A model generated the notes under the pieces. That model had not been told where the DNA came from. It was given only the letters and a program-made list of their open reading frames with translations, and ran no database searches. Made by a program: the position numbers and the translations under genes. Positions 33,471-43,162 of a DNA stretch of 64,000 nt are shown here, one piece after another (the first letter of the stretch is position 1; each line of letters starts with the position of its first letter). The DNA is from Lepidostoma basale (lineage: Eukaryota > Arthropoda > Insecta > Trichoptera > Lepidostomatidae): assembly GCA_022606425.2 (NCBI GenBank), contig JAHDVF020001054.1:186001-250000 (forward strand), read 5' to 3'.

Positions 33471-33705
33471 TTTTGTTTTTTATCATTGTATTTTATATAA
33501 TTAGTTTTAGATTTATTTTGTGGACGTTGGACGACAAGTATGCGTAGGAGATGCCTATCGGTGGCGATGAGGTTCGCAACCCATCACATCGCATCTCTCG
33601 CGGGGCGAAAAGAGAAGGATGGAGTGCCACATCGGGTAATAGTGTGGCAGTCCATTTTTTCTGCCTACCCTTTCGGTGAGACGGCGTGATGGTTAGTTTT
33701 GCATT
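33470..33705 (+). mobile_element. Element J copy
   Basis: TTTATTTTGTGGACGTTGGA, GATGAGGTTCGCAACCC, then GTGTGGCAGTCCATTTT and GATGGTTAG. Confidence 0.78.
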
Positions 33706-33734
33706 AGTTTTTTGATATTTGATAATGTCTGAGA

Positions 33735-34370
33735 AAGTTGAAACATGGACGATAGCAGGCAAGATATTACGTGAGGAACACCAGAATTAGAGAGGTATCT
33801 GATATTGGGATATTATAAGATGAAGCAGACACCGAAGAAAGAAGTGGTACTGTCCGGTCATGTCCAAGAATGGTACAGTCATGTCCAAAGAATGGACACC
33901 ACCAGATTTCCCTATATTACACTACATAATCAGCCTGATAGCTGGCAAGACCCTACGTGATCGAGTTAGGAATACAGCAATCCGAGAAATCTGCGAGGTC
34001 AAAATGTGGTCAGATGGGGACGTCAAAGACGACGATACTGGCATCAACACGTAGAAAAGATGAGCTCAAATAGGATACCACACATAGCTTTCCATGGAAC
34101 GCCAAACGGACAACACCGACCAGGAAGACCCCCGAAACGGTGGAGAGAAAGCTGAAGTTCAGCGTCTCAAGAAAACCCGCCTGAAATAACAGACTCCTGA
34201 GTCTACCAAAAGTGAAGAAGAAGGAGAAGATAATCAGCCTCACGGGACTCATCCTCGTGAAAGACCTCCTTAAAGATGAAAGGACAGCTGGGAGTCTACC
34301 TCACAGAAGGAGCAACCCTTTAGAAAATAGACCAAATAGGTCTACAACAAGGAAAAAGAAGACAAAGAGA
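33735..34370 (+). mobile_element. LINE-D copy
   Basis: ETWTIAGKILREEHQN, LAGKTLRDRVRNTAIREICE, then across frames RRRYWHQHVEKMSSNRIPHI and AFHGTPNGQ..GRPPKRW-like. Confidence 0.75.
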
Positions 34371-34836
34371 AAAAAATAAACCCTTATCCCCAGTAACTCC
34401 GTTTTTGTAATGTAATCCATATAACAGCGATGCAATAAAATAAAAATTCGCGCCACTGCTTCATTATTTGTTTATCCAATACAGTATTTTAAATTTAATT
34501 AATTGGTCGAAACATAATTTTTTTACCTGCTTTGAAACTCGATAATTACACCGTTCCCTTTACCTACTACAAATCATTGGTAATTTGATTAATTGGAATA
34601 ATTGAAACAAAGCTACTTCAAGAATTCTACAGGAACGGTTAAAACTTGAGAGCTTTGAACTCCTGAACCCCTTGAATAACATTCCTTTGTCTAAATACAT
34701 CACACTCATTTACGTTCGTAAACACGTGGCAAAAAAATATTAAAGCTCCCGATTTACTTTTGAAAAAAAAAACGTTTTAAATTACACGAATTTAAATGAT
34801 TTAATACGCATTTTGTTTATAAACAGTTAAATTATA
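34371..34836. other. AT-rich intron next to the mariner, ends in P1 edge
   Basis: The last 20 bases (ATAAACAGTTAAATTA) are the outer end of the P1 element that the mariner split. Confidence 0.5.
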
Positions 34837-34867
34837 TTAGGTCCTTACATATGAAATTGGCGTTTTG
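34837..34867 (+). repeat. Mariner left terminal inverted repeat
   Basis: 31 bp, the exact inverse complement of 36093-36123. The transposase DNA-binding domain is expected to recognise it. Confidence 0.96.
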
Positions 34868-35025
34868 CCGTACTGGCAACTTTGATCTCAAATATCTTCT
34901 CTTTGGTTAGGAATTCCAAATCTAAATTTATACAGCTATTTACTCAAGTATTTGTGTTTCGAAAATTATAATTCATTTGTTTTTTCCTCAATTGTTTTTT
35001 TTCTTTGCGTCACTCAGTTTACAAA

Positions 35026-36045
35026 ATGGAAAACTTGAAATATCGCGTTATTTACGAGTACGAGTTCCACCGTGGCACCAGTGATGCAGAAACGGCTCGA
35101 AGGATTAATGATGTGTATGGCGACGGTGCCACAAAAGAAAACACAGTGCGTTTTTGGTTCCAACGTTTTCGTTCTGGAAATTTCGACCTGAAGAACAAGC
35201 CCCGTGGACGGCCGGAGACCAAAGTTGATTATGAAGAATTGAAGGCTATTGTGGAAGCGGATCCATCGCAAACCACGTCCGAGTTAGCTGCAGGCTGCGG
35301 TGTTAGTGATAAAACTGTTTTAATCCACTTGAAGCAAATTGGGAAGGTGAAAAAGCTTGAAAGGTGGGTACCTCACGAATTGAGTGAAGCAAATCAACAA
35401 ACGCGCGTTGACTGCTGCGTTGCATTACTCAACCGGCACAATAATGAAGGGATTTTGAATCGAATCATTACCTGTGATGAAAAGTGGATCCTGTATGATA
35501 ATCGGAAGCGCTCATCGCAATGGCTGAACCCTGCCGAACCAGCCAAACCATGCCTCAAGCGAAAATTGACTCCAAAAAAGTTACTTGTGAGCGTTTGGTG
35601 GACTAGTGCTGGTGTCGTTCACTACAGCTTTCTTAAATCTGGCCAGACGATTACGGCAGATGTCTTTTGTCAGCAACTGCAAACCATGATGGAAAAGCTA
35701 GCTGCTAAACAACTGAGGCTGGTTAATCGCTCTAGGCCACTGCTGCTTCATGATAACGCTAGACCACACACTGCACAACAGACGGCTACCAAATTAGAAG
35801 AGCTTCAATTGGAATGTCTAAGACATCCACCGTACTCTCCGGACCTTGCCCCAACAGATTACTATTTTTTTCGAAATTTGGATAACTTCTTGCAAGGGAA
35901 AAAATTCAACTCCGATGGGGCAGTCCAAACCGACTTCAAAGATTTTATTGATTCCCGTCCGAATGTTTTTTTTAGTAAAGGGATCGATGAACTACCTATG
36001 AGATGGCAAAAGTGCATAGATAGCAATGGTACATACTTTGATTAA
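35026..36045 (+). CDS. Mariner transposase, DD34D type, intact
   Basis: This 339-residue protein performs cut-and-paste transposition of the surrounding element at TA sites. The start chosen is the ATG at 35026; the frame is open 7 codons further up but without an ATG. Residues 1-110 or so form the paired helix-turn-helix DNA-binding part (IYEYEFHRGTSDAETARRIN; WFQRFRSGNFDL). The linker motif WVPHEL follows, then the catalytic RNase-H-like domain with Asp in ITCDEKW, Asp in LLHDNARPH and Asp in YSPDLAPTDYYFF. The second and third Asp are separated by 34 residues, the mariner signature. The C-terminal RWQKCID...GTYFD is typical. Length matches the usual 340-350. No frameshift or stop is seen, so it may be active. 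It resembles the cecropia-type mariners, the group that includes human Hsmar1; that subfamily call is from memory of the motifs and less certain. Confidence 0.96.
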   Translation: MENLKYRVIYEYEFHRGTSDAETARRINDVYGDGATKENTVRFWFQRFRSGNFDLKNKPRGRPETKVDYEELKAIVEADPSQTTSELAAGCGVSDKTVLIHLKQIGKVKKLERWVPHELSEANQQTRVDCCVALLNRHNNEGILNRIITCDEKWILYDNRKRSSQWLNPAEPAKPCLKRKLTPKKLLVSVWWTSAGVVHYSFLKSGQTITADVFCQQLQTMMEKLAAKQLRLVNRSRPLLLHDNARPHTAQQTATKLEELQLECLRHPPYSPDLAPTDYYFFRNLDNFLQGKKFNSDGAVQTDFKDFIDSRPNVFFSKGIDELPMRWQKCIDSNGTYFD

Positions 36046-36092
36046 ATAAATATATTATATTTAAAAAAAATCAACTTTATGTTCCTCCCATA

Positions 36093-36123
36093 CAAAACGC
36101 CAATTTCATATGTAAGGACCTAA
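36093..36123 (-). repeat. Mariner right terminal inverted repeat
   Basis: 31 bp, a perfect inverse of the left end and followed by the TA duplication. Confidence 0.96.
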
Positions 36124-36340
36124 TATAACTTTGTTTTCATGTATCACAATTTTTTTATTGTTTTATTTTATTTATTTTACTTTTACATGATAACAATATA
36201 AATTTGCTAAAAAAGTATATGGCCTGTATCGTGACAATTACATATTGAACCATGATACATAAAAACATAGTTTTATTTGTCTTTTTTCTTTTTTAAATGC
36301 TTTGTATATACAACACTAACTTTAAAAAAAATAACATAAC

Positions 36341-36383
36341 GTATCAGACATGTTCCGGATAACCGGTCCTTCTTCAGTGATAC
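36341..36383 (-). ncRNA. Hammerhead-ribozyme-like motif with one core mutation
   Basis: Read on the minus strand: GTATCA, CTGAAGA, A, GGA-loop-TCC, GGA in place of GAA, ACATGT, C, TGATAC. Helix I (GTATCA/TGATAC) is a perfect 6 bp. The change in GAA would probably abolish cleavage. It is sense with respect to the Dpr-like pre-mRNA and is the left-arm partner of the motif at 36488. Confidence 0.4.
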
Positions 36384-36487
36384 ATATTATAAGGATACAC
36401 ATTTAAAATATAATATTATAAAATTGTTTACAAATATGATCAGTTTTGACTGATTACATAATTTTAAAAATGTATCTTTATCACACG

Positions 36488-36529
36488 TTTCACTGAAGAA
36501 GGACTGGTTGTCCGAAACATGTCTGATAT
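36488..36529 (+). ncRNA. Hammerhead-ribozyme-like motif, all core residues kept
   Basis: Parts in order: TCA (36490-36492), CTGAAGA (36493-36499), extra A (36500), GGAC, loop TGGTT, GTCC (36510-36513), GAA (36514-36516), ACATGT (36517-36522), C (36523), TGA. GGAC/GTCC form helix II, the palindrome ACATGT can form a tiny helix III or pair between two molecules, TCA/TGA form a short helix I, and GTC is the expected cleavage triplet. The single departure from a textbook hammerhead is the extra A before helix II. It lies in the right arm of a fold-back element. Confidence 0.5.
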
Positions 36530-36710
36530 ATGTAATTTAAAAAAAAATTATGTATTTTTATGCTGTATATATAAAGTACAAAAAAAATAAAAAGACAAAT
36601 AAAACATCTATAACACAAAGTATGGTGAACAAAGAAGAAACAAAGTTTTATATGTAAACAGTTTATAATGTTGAAGTATCATAGTGTTTCGGCCAAAACA
36701 ATGGCACATT

Positions 36711-37115
36711 TTGTTTGTTAAGAAAGTTCACAATTATTCCAACGTTTTATATTTAAAAAAATATTTTTTTATAATTTCACGATTTCTTGAAAAAACAAAA
36801 TTTTATTGAAATAGATAAAATTATTCAATCTTAAGGCATTAACACCACGTTAATTCATTGATAATTTGGAAATAAAATTTAAGACCTAGTAAACATACCT
36901 ATATTTAATTATTTTCATATAAAAAACAATGTCTATTTTTTCTTTGTGTTATTATGTTTGTAAAGTTTTCCAGTCTTAAATCATATGCTACGCTAAAGTA
37001 AAGTAAATAGGATAATTCACAATATACGAGTTCCATTAAATTGATAACTTTTTAATAACGTTTCGAAAAATATACGAAGAATATAGGTATATATTCTGTC
37101 AAAACAATGGACTCA
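36711..37115. other. Intron sequence without recognised feature
   Basis: AT-rich; nothing recognised. Confidence 0.4.
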
Positions 37116-37117
37116 CT

Positions 37118-37650
37118 AATTAACTAACCATCACGCCGTCTCTCCGATGGGGTGAGCAGAAATAATGAACTGCCACACTTTTCTTTCCTGACATATTTCT
37201 CACGCTTCCTTAACATTCATTCATCGTGTTATGTACGCGCGTCGATTGCTCTGAGTTCTCACGTGGCCGACATTCAATATTTGATTCATGTGATCGAGCA
37301 ACGTTTTCCTCAGTCTTCTTCTATTTCTAGTTCCATTTACATCGTGATCATATGATTTTTTTACCATTCTTTCTTCATTTATTTCTTCCATGTTTCCAAA
37401 CCATCTCAATTTTCCTTTCATTCTTTTGTTTATAACACCATAATTTGCACCGCATTCAGTTTTTATATTTTCATTTAGCACTCTACCATATATACAGAGT
37501 ATCTACATATTCGTCAAAGAGATCTCATTTCTACTGCATTAATTTTACTTTCATTCTTCTTTTGTGAGCTCCAAGCTTAGCTTCAAACATAAGGGTCGGT
37601 GCAAGAACACCATTGTGCTCTGCCATTTTAGCTTTTTTGAATAGGTCGTA
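37118..37650 (-). mobile_element. LINE-A copy, close to Dpr exon 2
   Basis: The tail is at 37118; the gene runs back to GTCGGTGCAAGAACACC and CATTTTAGC. It ends about 30 bases from the exon 2 donor, so an insertion has come very near coding DNA. Confidence 0.85.
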
Positions 37651-37682
37651 ATATTAGCACTGGACTATAAAAATAAACTTAC

Positions 37683-37921
37683 CATTCCATCCTCCATGTT
37701 TCTAATCACACATGGTAAGAGCGCATTGGAGCCTGTTTGTGACGTCACAGCGGTATTGTTATCTGTGGCGAAGTACATCCCCGACGGGGGAACCGTCGGC
37801 TCACTCCCCGGTGGGGGGAAAGACGCGGTCAGGTGGTTGGATTCGCTCGGGTCCGGTACTTTTACCGGCTTCTTAGTCAGGATGGAGCCCTGCAACGCGG
37901 AGGCGTGCAATGACGGGAGAC
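37683..37921 (-). CDS. Dpr-like gene, second coding exon (linker and first half of Ig1)
   Basis: The acceptor reads CCCGTTGCAG|G (AG at 37923-37922) and the donor GGAATG|GTAAGT (GT at 37682-37681), both good matches to consensus. The exon is 239 nt: two bases completing Gly, then 79 codons. The first 45 or so residues are a Pro/Ser-rich linker (PDPSESN, FPPPGSEPTVPP). The Ig V-type fold begins at MYFATDNNTAVTSQTGSNA, followed by LLPCVIRN, whose Cys is the B-strand cysteine of the Ig disulphide, and ends at MEDGM. Dpr proteins have this layout, with VSWIR coming next, and exon 3 begins exactly there. A second acceptor-like CAG lies about 30 bases inside the exon; using it would still need the same frame. 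GC content is far above the surroundings. An overlapping plus-strand frame of 83 codons is a shadow. Confidence 0.94.
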
Positions 37922-37923
37922 CT

Positions 37924-38169
37924 GCAACGGGATTTTTTTTTAAATAAATTTTTTATTTTATTTAATTTTTCAAATAACAAATAATATTCAACAGAGCGGT
38001 AGACAAAGAGAATGGAAAGCCACGCTTGTCTATTCTTAAATATATTTTTTTGTACCCTTTTTCACATTCGAATAATTGGATAGATTTTCACGGTAGCAAT
38101 ATGTATATCAGGATCTTGGAAAAATCTGTGTAACTCGCCTTTCTGGATTGACGTTTTGGAGATCGTTGC
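37924..38169. other. Start of intron 1 side: acceptor region and P12 remnant
   Basis: A run of T/A sequence forms the weak pyrimidine tract before the exon 2 acceptor. At 38128-38165 TTTCTGGATTGACG and GGAGATCGTTGCAG are a minus-strand P12 remnant. Confidence 0.45.
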
Positions 38170-38560
38170 AGCTTCCATGTTCAATCAATCAATCAATCAA
38201 ATCAGTTTATTTACTCAAAAGACATTACAAACAGCATATATTGAGTACAGGTAAAATATTATATACGAGTACATTCATAATATCAGGAACGCATTAGAGA
38301 TGGTTTGATATTAGAAAGACAATATGCTTTCTAAAGTCGAGAGTATTGGTCACCTGAACGTACTTTCACTAATATATGTATGAAAGACGTCGATCTCCGA
38401 GGAGACCGCGTTCAGCAGACTAATTGCTCTTCTCACCGGTGTCACCAAAGACAGATTGGTTCTGGCGGCCGGTAGTTAAAACAATCTGTGCTGTCGCCGT
38501 CGGAGATATCTATGGGGATCAAAACGACCAACATCCTACAGCACGGCCGTGTTCTCGAAA
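38170..38560 (-). mobile_element. LINE-E 3' end
   Basis: The minus strand reads RTNLSLVTPVRRAISLLNAV and SSEIDVFHTY, then a 3' UTR with AATAAACTGATTTG and ATTG repeats (38182-38198). A homologue is at 58190-58530. Confidence 0.72.
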
Positions 38561-38599
38561 TATCCCCTGATTAATCTAAAAAAATGGGTTCAAGGTTGT

Positions 38600-38690
38600 T
38601 ATGACCATACTTAATCACTCTGAAGATGAAGACTGCAACGATCTCCGAATCGTCGGTCCAGAAAGAAGAGTTACATGGATTTTTCAAGAT
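38600..38690 (+). repeat. Hammerhead-like repeat, family P12
   Basis: CACT, CTGAAGA (38620-38626), T, GAAGA-loop-TCTCC, GAA, TCGT, C, GGTCCAG. Helix II would be perfect with GGAGA, as in the usual form of this motif. Confidence 0.45.
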
Positions 38691-38699
38691 CCCAAAAAA

Positions 38700-39108
38700 C
38701 ACCTTTCACGTTCATATAACGCATCACATGGAAGATACAAGTTGCTAGAAAGGAAGATGCAAAAAAAGATTAAAAATTAACACTATTTTAATATCATATC
38801 TACAATAAAAAATTCACAGTGCAACTTCGATGTAACGAACATGTACATAACGAATTCCTCGATGTATTGATTTTTTAAAATCCCCTTGTCCGCCACCACT
38901 TATTATAATACCCACCCGTATAATAAAACATCTAGAAAAGGGATAAAAACGAAATACCATTAAAAGTATTATTTACGTAGAAATTTACAATTCTCTTTTT
39001 ATGAATTTCAAAAATGTTTTATTTTTCATTTCATTCACCAGATCGTATTTAAAAGTTAAAAGTGTTTAATATTAATTTTTTTATGTTATAATTATTTTGT
39101 ATCTTCTT
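38700..39108. other. Intron sequence without recognised feature
   Basis: AT-rich; nothing recognised. Confidence 0.4.
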
Positions 39109-39109
39109 A

Positions 39110-39302
39110 ACTTACTAACTAACTAAACATCACATAATAGGCAGAAATAATGGACTGCCACATTTTCTTTACTGACATACTCGTATTTATCTCGTTTCAT
39201 CAACATTCATTCATCATGTCATGCACGCGCGTCGATTTCTCTGATTCCTCACGTGGCCGACATTCAATATTTGATTAATTTGATCGTTTCACGTTTTCCT
39301 CG
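39110..39302 (-). mobile_element. LINE-A 3' fragment
   Basis: CTAACTAACTAAACATCAC tail, then the end of the ORF. Confidence 0.78.
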
Positions 39303-39414
39303 AGTTTAAAATTGTATTTTTTGTGTTTTGTAGTCATTGGTAATGTACTGTTATGCTTATGATTAAAAAAATGAAAAAAAAATTACAAGTCGCAACGAAC
39401 TTCAATATAACAAA

Positions 39415-39668
39415 TTATTATTATTATTATTTTGTTAAATCGCTCTTTACATCATGACAGCATGAGCCAAATCGATGTAAAGGGTATTGTAGCTGTCATA
39501 GTGATTCTCGTGACATGTGATAGGTAGCTTATCTATCGCCATTTATTGTCACGTGAATTATACCCCAGACTAAAGACAGTGTGACAATCACACTGCCCTC
39601 GTTGGGAATCGAACCCGGAACCTTCGGAGTGGCAGTCAATGCACTTACCACTCGGCCACGAAAGTCGT
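39415..39668 (-). mobile_element. SINE S1, near full length
   Basis: The minus strand runs from CGTGGCCGAGTGGTAAGTGC (A box) and GGTTCGATTCCC (B box) through the body to ACATCGATTTGGCTCATGC, ATGTAAAGAGCGATTT and AATAATAATAAT. Confidence 0.88.
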
Positions 39669-40148
39669 AAAAATCACTCGTTATACCAATTGCCTTCGAA
39701 ACCTCATGAGTTTCGTTTTTTCTAGGTTCCAATATATTTATACCGTATTTATTATTCATAAAAACGACAGTTATCTGGAAGATTTTTTCAGACTTTTTAG
39801 GACATTATCAAAGATTACTCCCACAAATATAATAAAAATTCTAAAATAAAAACCATAGCAGCAAGAGACTATCAGGAATGCCGCCGAAGATATAGAGGTA
39901 TGGCTGGACGTCATCATTTAAAATAAATCACCGTCACAAACAGGTCATATGACTTAAACTAGGAGGAAAAAGAAAAAGTAAATGATAACGTGTCATTAAC
40001 AAAAACATATTGATTTGGTTTCCGAAATGTTTGTTAAATAACTCTGATACATAATTATTTATTATTGTTCTCAATAGATAAAATACTTGGATTTGGATTA
40101 TTGTGTGTTGGCGGGTCGGGATGACAGTAGCAACGACAGAAAGAGGCA
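39669..40148. other. Intron sequence, partly P3-like
   Basis: 39760-39850 has a faint P3 arm (GGACATTATCAAAG). The rest is unrecognised. Confidence 0.35.
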
Positions 40149-40150
40149 TT

Positions 40151-40227
40151 GAGTACTATGTATGGTCAAGAACTGAGGCAAAGTGGAGCTGAGTACTATG
40201 TATGGTCAAGAACTGAGGCAAAGTGGC
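40151..40227 (+). repeat. Tandem duplication of about 40 bp
   Basis: TGAGTACTATGTATGGTCAA and GAACTGAGGCAAAGTGG occur twice, starting at 40151 and 40191, with a third partial unit to about 40243. Confidence 0.9.
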
Positions 40228-40617
40228 AAAGTGGAACTGAGGCAAAAAAACACTGGAGGCAAAGTATTTTCAAGCAGAGGTTAGCATTTTTGCTGATTGG
40301 TTGGAGGAAAAATGTGCAGAGGGAATCACAACTTGGGAATGAAACCATGTATTATTTCTTCATTTTGTAGCACCATAAAAACAACAATCCACGCATACAG
40401 ATGCACAACATGAATATATATTTCATTTTGTTAACTGTCTCATATTCCGAAAGTACTAAAACAATTGCCAAAATGCCGAAAAAGTTCTGAGAAATGTGAA
40501 AAAAACAAATGACAGCTTGAATACAGTCGCCATCTTGTTGCACAACATTTACTAATGTATTAGCAATTTGTGACGTTTCAAATTAAAGAGTTTTTGGAAT
40601 TCAATAAATATTAATAT

Positions 40618-40790
40618 GACGGTTTTCGTGGAAGAGTGGCAAAATCTATTACTGGCACACCGAATATCTCGGGCTTAAATCCCTGTAATGACTATGTGAA
40701 AAAAATCGCACTGTCTTTGGTCTGGTAGAATTTACGTGACACTAAAAATGGCAATAGACAACCTATCACATTTTACGAGAATCGATAATT
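40618..40790 (+). mobile_element. SINE S1, decayed copy
   Basis: TTCGTGGAAGAGTGGCAAAA, a mutated B box, then CACTGTCTTTGGTCTGG and AAAATGGCAATAGAC. Confidence 0.7.
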
Positions 40791-40797
40791 TGAAAAA

Positions 40798-40930
40798 ATC
40801 GGGTGGTGGTCTAGGAGACAGAACGCTTGACTCCTGATATGGGGGACTTATGTTCAAGTCTGTGTATAACCAGATTCTTTCTTTGTTATAATGAACTAAT
40901 TTCTTCCAATATTAAAAATCGTAAAAAAAT
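40798..40930 (+). mobile_element. SINE S2, decayed copy
   Basis: TCGGGTGGTGGTCTAGGAGA head, B box lost, then ACCAGATTCTTTCTTTG and TAATGAACTAATTTCTTCC. Confidence 0.72.
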
Positions 40931-41834
40931 ACAAAAATTACAAGAATCAATAGCCATTTTTTTATTTATATCGTTATCGTGTTCAAATAAACTGTACTTT
41001 TAAAACTGTGGAAAGCAACTGGAGACTACCACATCAGAAAGGGCCAAGTAGCATCCTAAGAACCAGAAAGATATTAGACTCTGCTGCAAGCCTGTCACTT
41101 TTGAAAGGTTTGAAACTAAAAAAAGACTCCTTCATTAAGTTTTCCTTCTACTTCGGGACACAAACTTCCCTTCTTCATTGTATGAATTTTAACTGAAAAA
41201 CGATTGAACGTTTAAATTCATACACTGAAGAAGGGATGTTTGTAAAAAATGCAAAAAATGTGTTATTATAATACAATGTTACCAAGAAGTTATTCAAACC
41301 TTTATTAAGTCTTAAGATGACTCATAATTTACCGTTGTCAGTTGCTTACTAAACGATTGTTATTTTGTTTTTATGTACACTTTTTAATTACGTTCTATTT
41401 TTGAACTTTCTATTGTCAATTTTAAAACGTTAAACGGTTCTTTTCTCTTGCGTCATACTTTTCAATTTAAGTCGACACCATCCCTCCGATCATTTCTGGG
41501 CAGTTTTATTGCTTTTCCCTTCTGGCCGATATCATTTGTGGCTTTTCTAATTTCGCATCTCACAGCACCTTCCATTCGCGTAACTGAACAAAAATTTCAT
41601 TATCAGACGGACAAAACTCTTTCGGATTGGAAAAAGAATATTGCAACAAAGACACGTCTCACGATTGCCAATTATTAAAAAGAGGCTCAATTTTTAAACG
41701 GATTTAATTTTTAATTAAAACGTAAACGTAAATAATTAAAACGAATGAGAACGTCTGCTTTCTGCTGCGTACCTCATTGCATCATCTTCTGCCCACACAT
41801 CGTCCAGGGTGATGGAACTCTTCTGATAATGAAG
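40931..41834. other. Intron sequence with small inverted pair
   Basis: At 41155-41240, AAACTTCCCTTCTTCATTGT and CTGAAGAAGGGATGTTTGT face each other across about 50 bp, a decayed P2-type hairpin. The rest is unrecognised. Confidence 0.4.
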
Positions 41835-42572
41835 TGTGCAAAGCGAAAAGAAGGAAGCGAAATGACGAAATGACAGTCTGCAACATTAGTGTAAACGGTG
41901 AAAATCTGGAACAAGTGGATGAATTTGTTTATTTAGGAAGTATGTTTACAAAATATGGGAGGGTGGAGAAGGATATTGAAAGAAGGGTTGGGGCAGGCAA
42001 CAGAATAAATGGTGCACTTAAAGTTGTCATCGCAAACAAAAGCCTATCCAAAAAAGCTAAGATTGCAGTGCACAATGGTGTTCTTGCGCCGACCCTTATG
42101 TATGGAAGTGAAGCATGGAACTGGCAAAAGAAGGATGAAAGTAGAATAAATGCAGTAGAAATGAGATCTCTAAGACGAATGTGTGGCAAATCTGTTTATG
42201 ATAGAGTGACAAATGCAAGTATAAGAAGGAATGTGGTGCGAATGAAAGTGTTATGAACAAAATAAGGAAAGGGTCATTAAGATGGTTTGGACACATGGAA
42301 AGAATGAGTGAAGACAGAATGGTAAAGAAGGTATATGTAAACGGCGTGAACGGATCTAGAAATAGAGGAAGGCCGAGGAAAACGTGGCACGATCAAATCA
42401 ATCAAATATTGAATGTCGGTCACGTGAGGAGTCGGAAAATCGACGTGCGTGCATGACAAGATGTATGAATGTAGAGGAATCGAGAGACGTATGTCAGGAC
42501 AGAACAGTGTGGCGTTCCATTCTTTCTGCCTACCCCTCCGGGGAGACGGCGTGATGGTAAGTTAGTTAGTTT
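41835..42572 (+). mobile_element. LINE-A, longest copy
   Basis: Starts CKAKRRKRNDEMTVCNISVN, GENLEQVDEFVYLGSMFTKY, then ERRVGAGNRINGALKVVIAN and SLSKKAKIAVHNGVLAPTLM. A one-base deletion near 42226 and another near 42436 break the frame. It ends GACGGCGTGATGG and TTAGTTAG. It agrees closely with the 16.4 kb copy, so both are probably recent. Confidence 0.92.
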
Positions 42573-42587
42573 TTAGTTAGCAAAGCG

Positions 42588-42872
42588 AAAATGGCCGTTC
42601 ACAATGTAGTTTCTAGTCACAACCCTTATGTATGGAAGCGAAGCATATAACTGGCAGAAGAAGGATGAGAGCTGAATAAATGCGGTAGAGATGAGGTTCC
42701 TAATACGAGTGATAGAACGATGTACGACAGAATCTCAAATGCTGATATAAGAAAGGAATGTAGAGCGAAAGAAAGTATTATGAACAAAATTATGAAAGGA
42801 TCGCTGCGTTGGTTCGGATATATGGAGCGCATTGGTAAAGAAAGAATGGTTAAAGAACTATACGTTAACGAT
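42588..42872 (+). mobile_element. LINE-A fragment, second subtype
   Basis: Core with MYDRISNADIRKECRAKESI and MKGSLRWFGYMERIGKERMV. Cut at 42872 by a P3 element. Confidence 0.85.
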
Positions 42873-42874
42873 TT

Positions 42875-43050
42875 AACATTAATAATTAATACAAATGAAA
42901 ACATCTGTTTTCTAGAAGTTTTATTATGATTTATTTGAATCACATGTTTCACATGTCTAAGCTATTATCAAAATGTATCATTTAATAATGCCTTTGGCAA
43001 GCGGAATATGTCATTCAAATGAATTATAATAAACTTCTATATAACATATG
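42875..43050. repeat. Decayed family P3 fold-back
   Basis: Arms AGAAGTTTTATTATGATT and ATTATAATAAACTTCT around a centre near 42970. Confidence 0.75.
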
Positions 43051-43162
43051 TTTTCATTCTTCTTTTTCTTGTTTTCTTCTTCCTTATAAACACACATTCG
43101 AAATTCAGATGCCCACGACATATGAATCTGACCAATCTCAATCGTAGCGGGCAAATCGTTAA

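Larger units (their letters stand above)
34837..36123 (+). mobile_element. Complete mariner transposon
   Basis: This is a 1,287-bp element with 31-bp terminal inverted repeats at 34837-34867 and 36093-36123. They begin TTAGGTCCTTACATATGAAA and match over all 31 bases. A TA dinucleotide flanks each side (34835-34836 and 36124-36125), the expected mariner target duplication. It encodes an intact transposase. It landed inside a fold-back element: the sequence on its two sides rejoins to the AAACAGTTAA...ACTTTGTTTT stretch seen in other copies of that family. Perfect repeats and an open frame point to a recent insertion. It lies in intron 2 of the Dpr-like gene, in the opposite orientation. Confidence 0.97.
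36126..36710. repeat. P1 element with a nested P2 fold-back (36270-36640)
   Basis: P1 resumes at 36126 (ACTTTGTTTTCATGTATCAC) and closes at 36660-36710 (ATAGTGTTTCGGCCAAAACA). Inside lies a P2 element whose arms both carry hammerhead-like motifs and meet near 36450. Confidence 0.82.

Noticed and set aside
37696..37947. 83-codon plus-strand frame with GGGK-like motif
   Set aside because: The opposite strand holds the Dpr exon 2 with matched splice sites and phase; this frame is its shadow.
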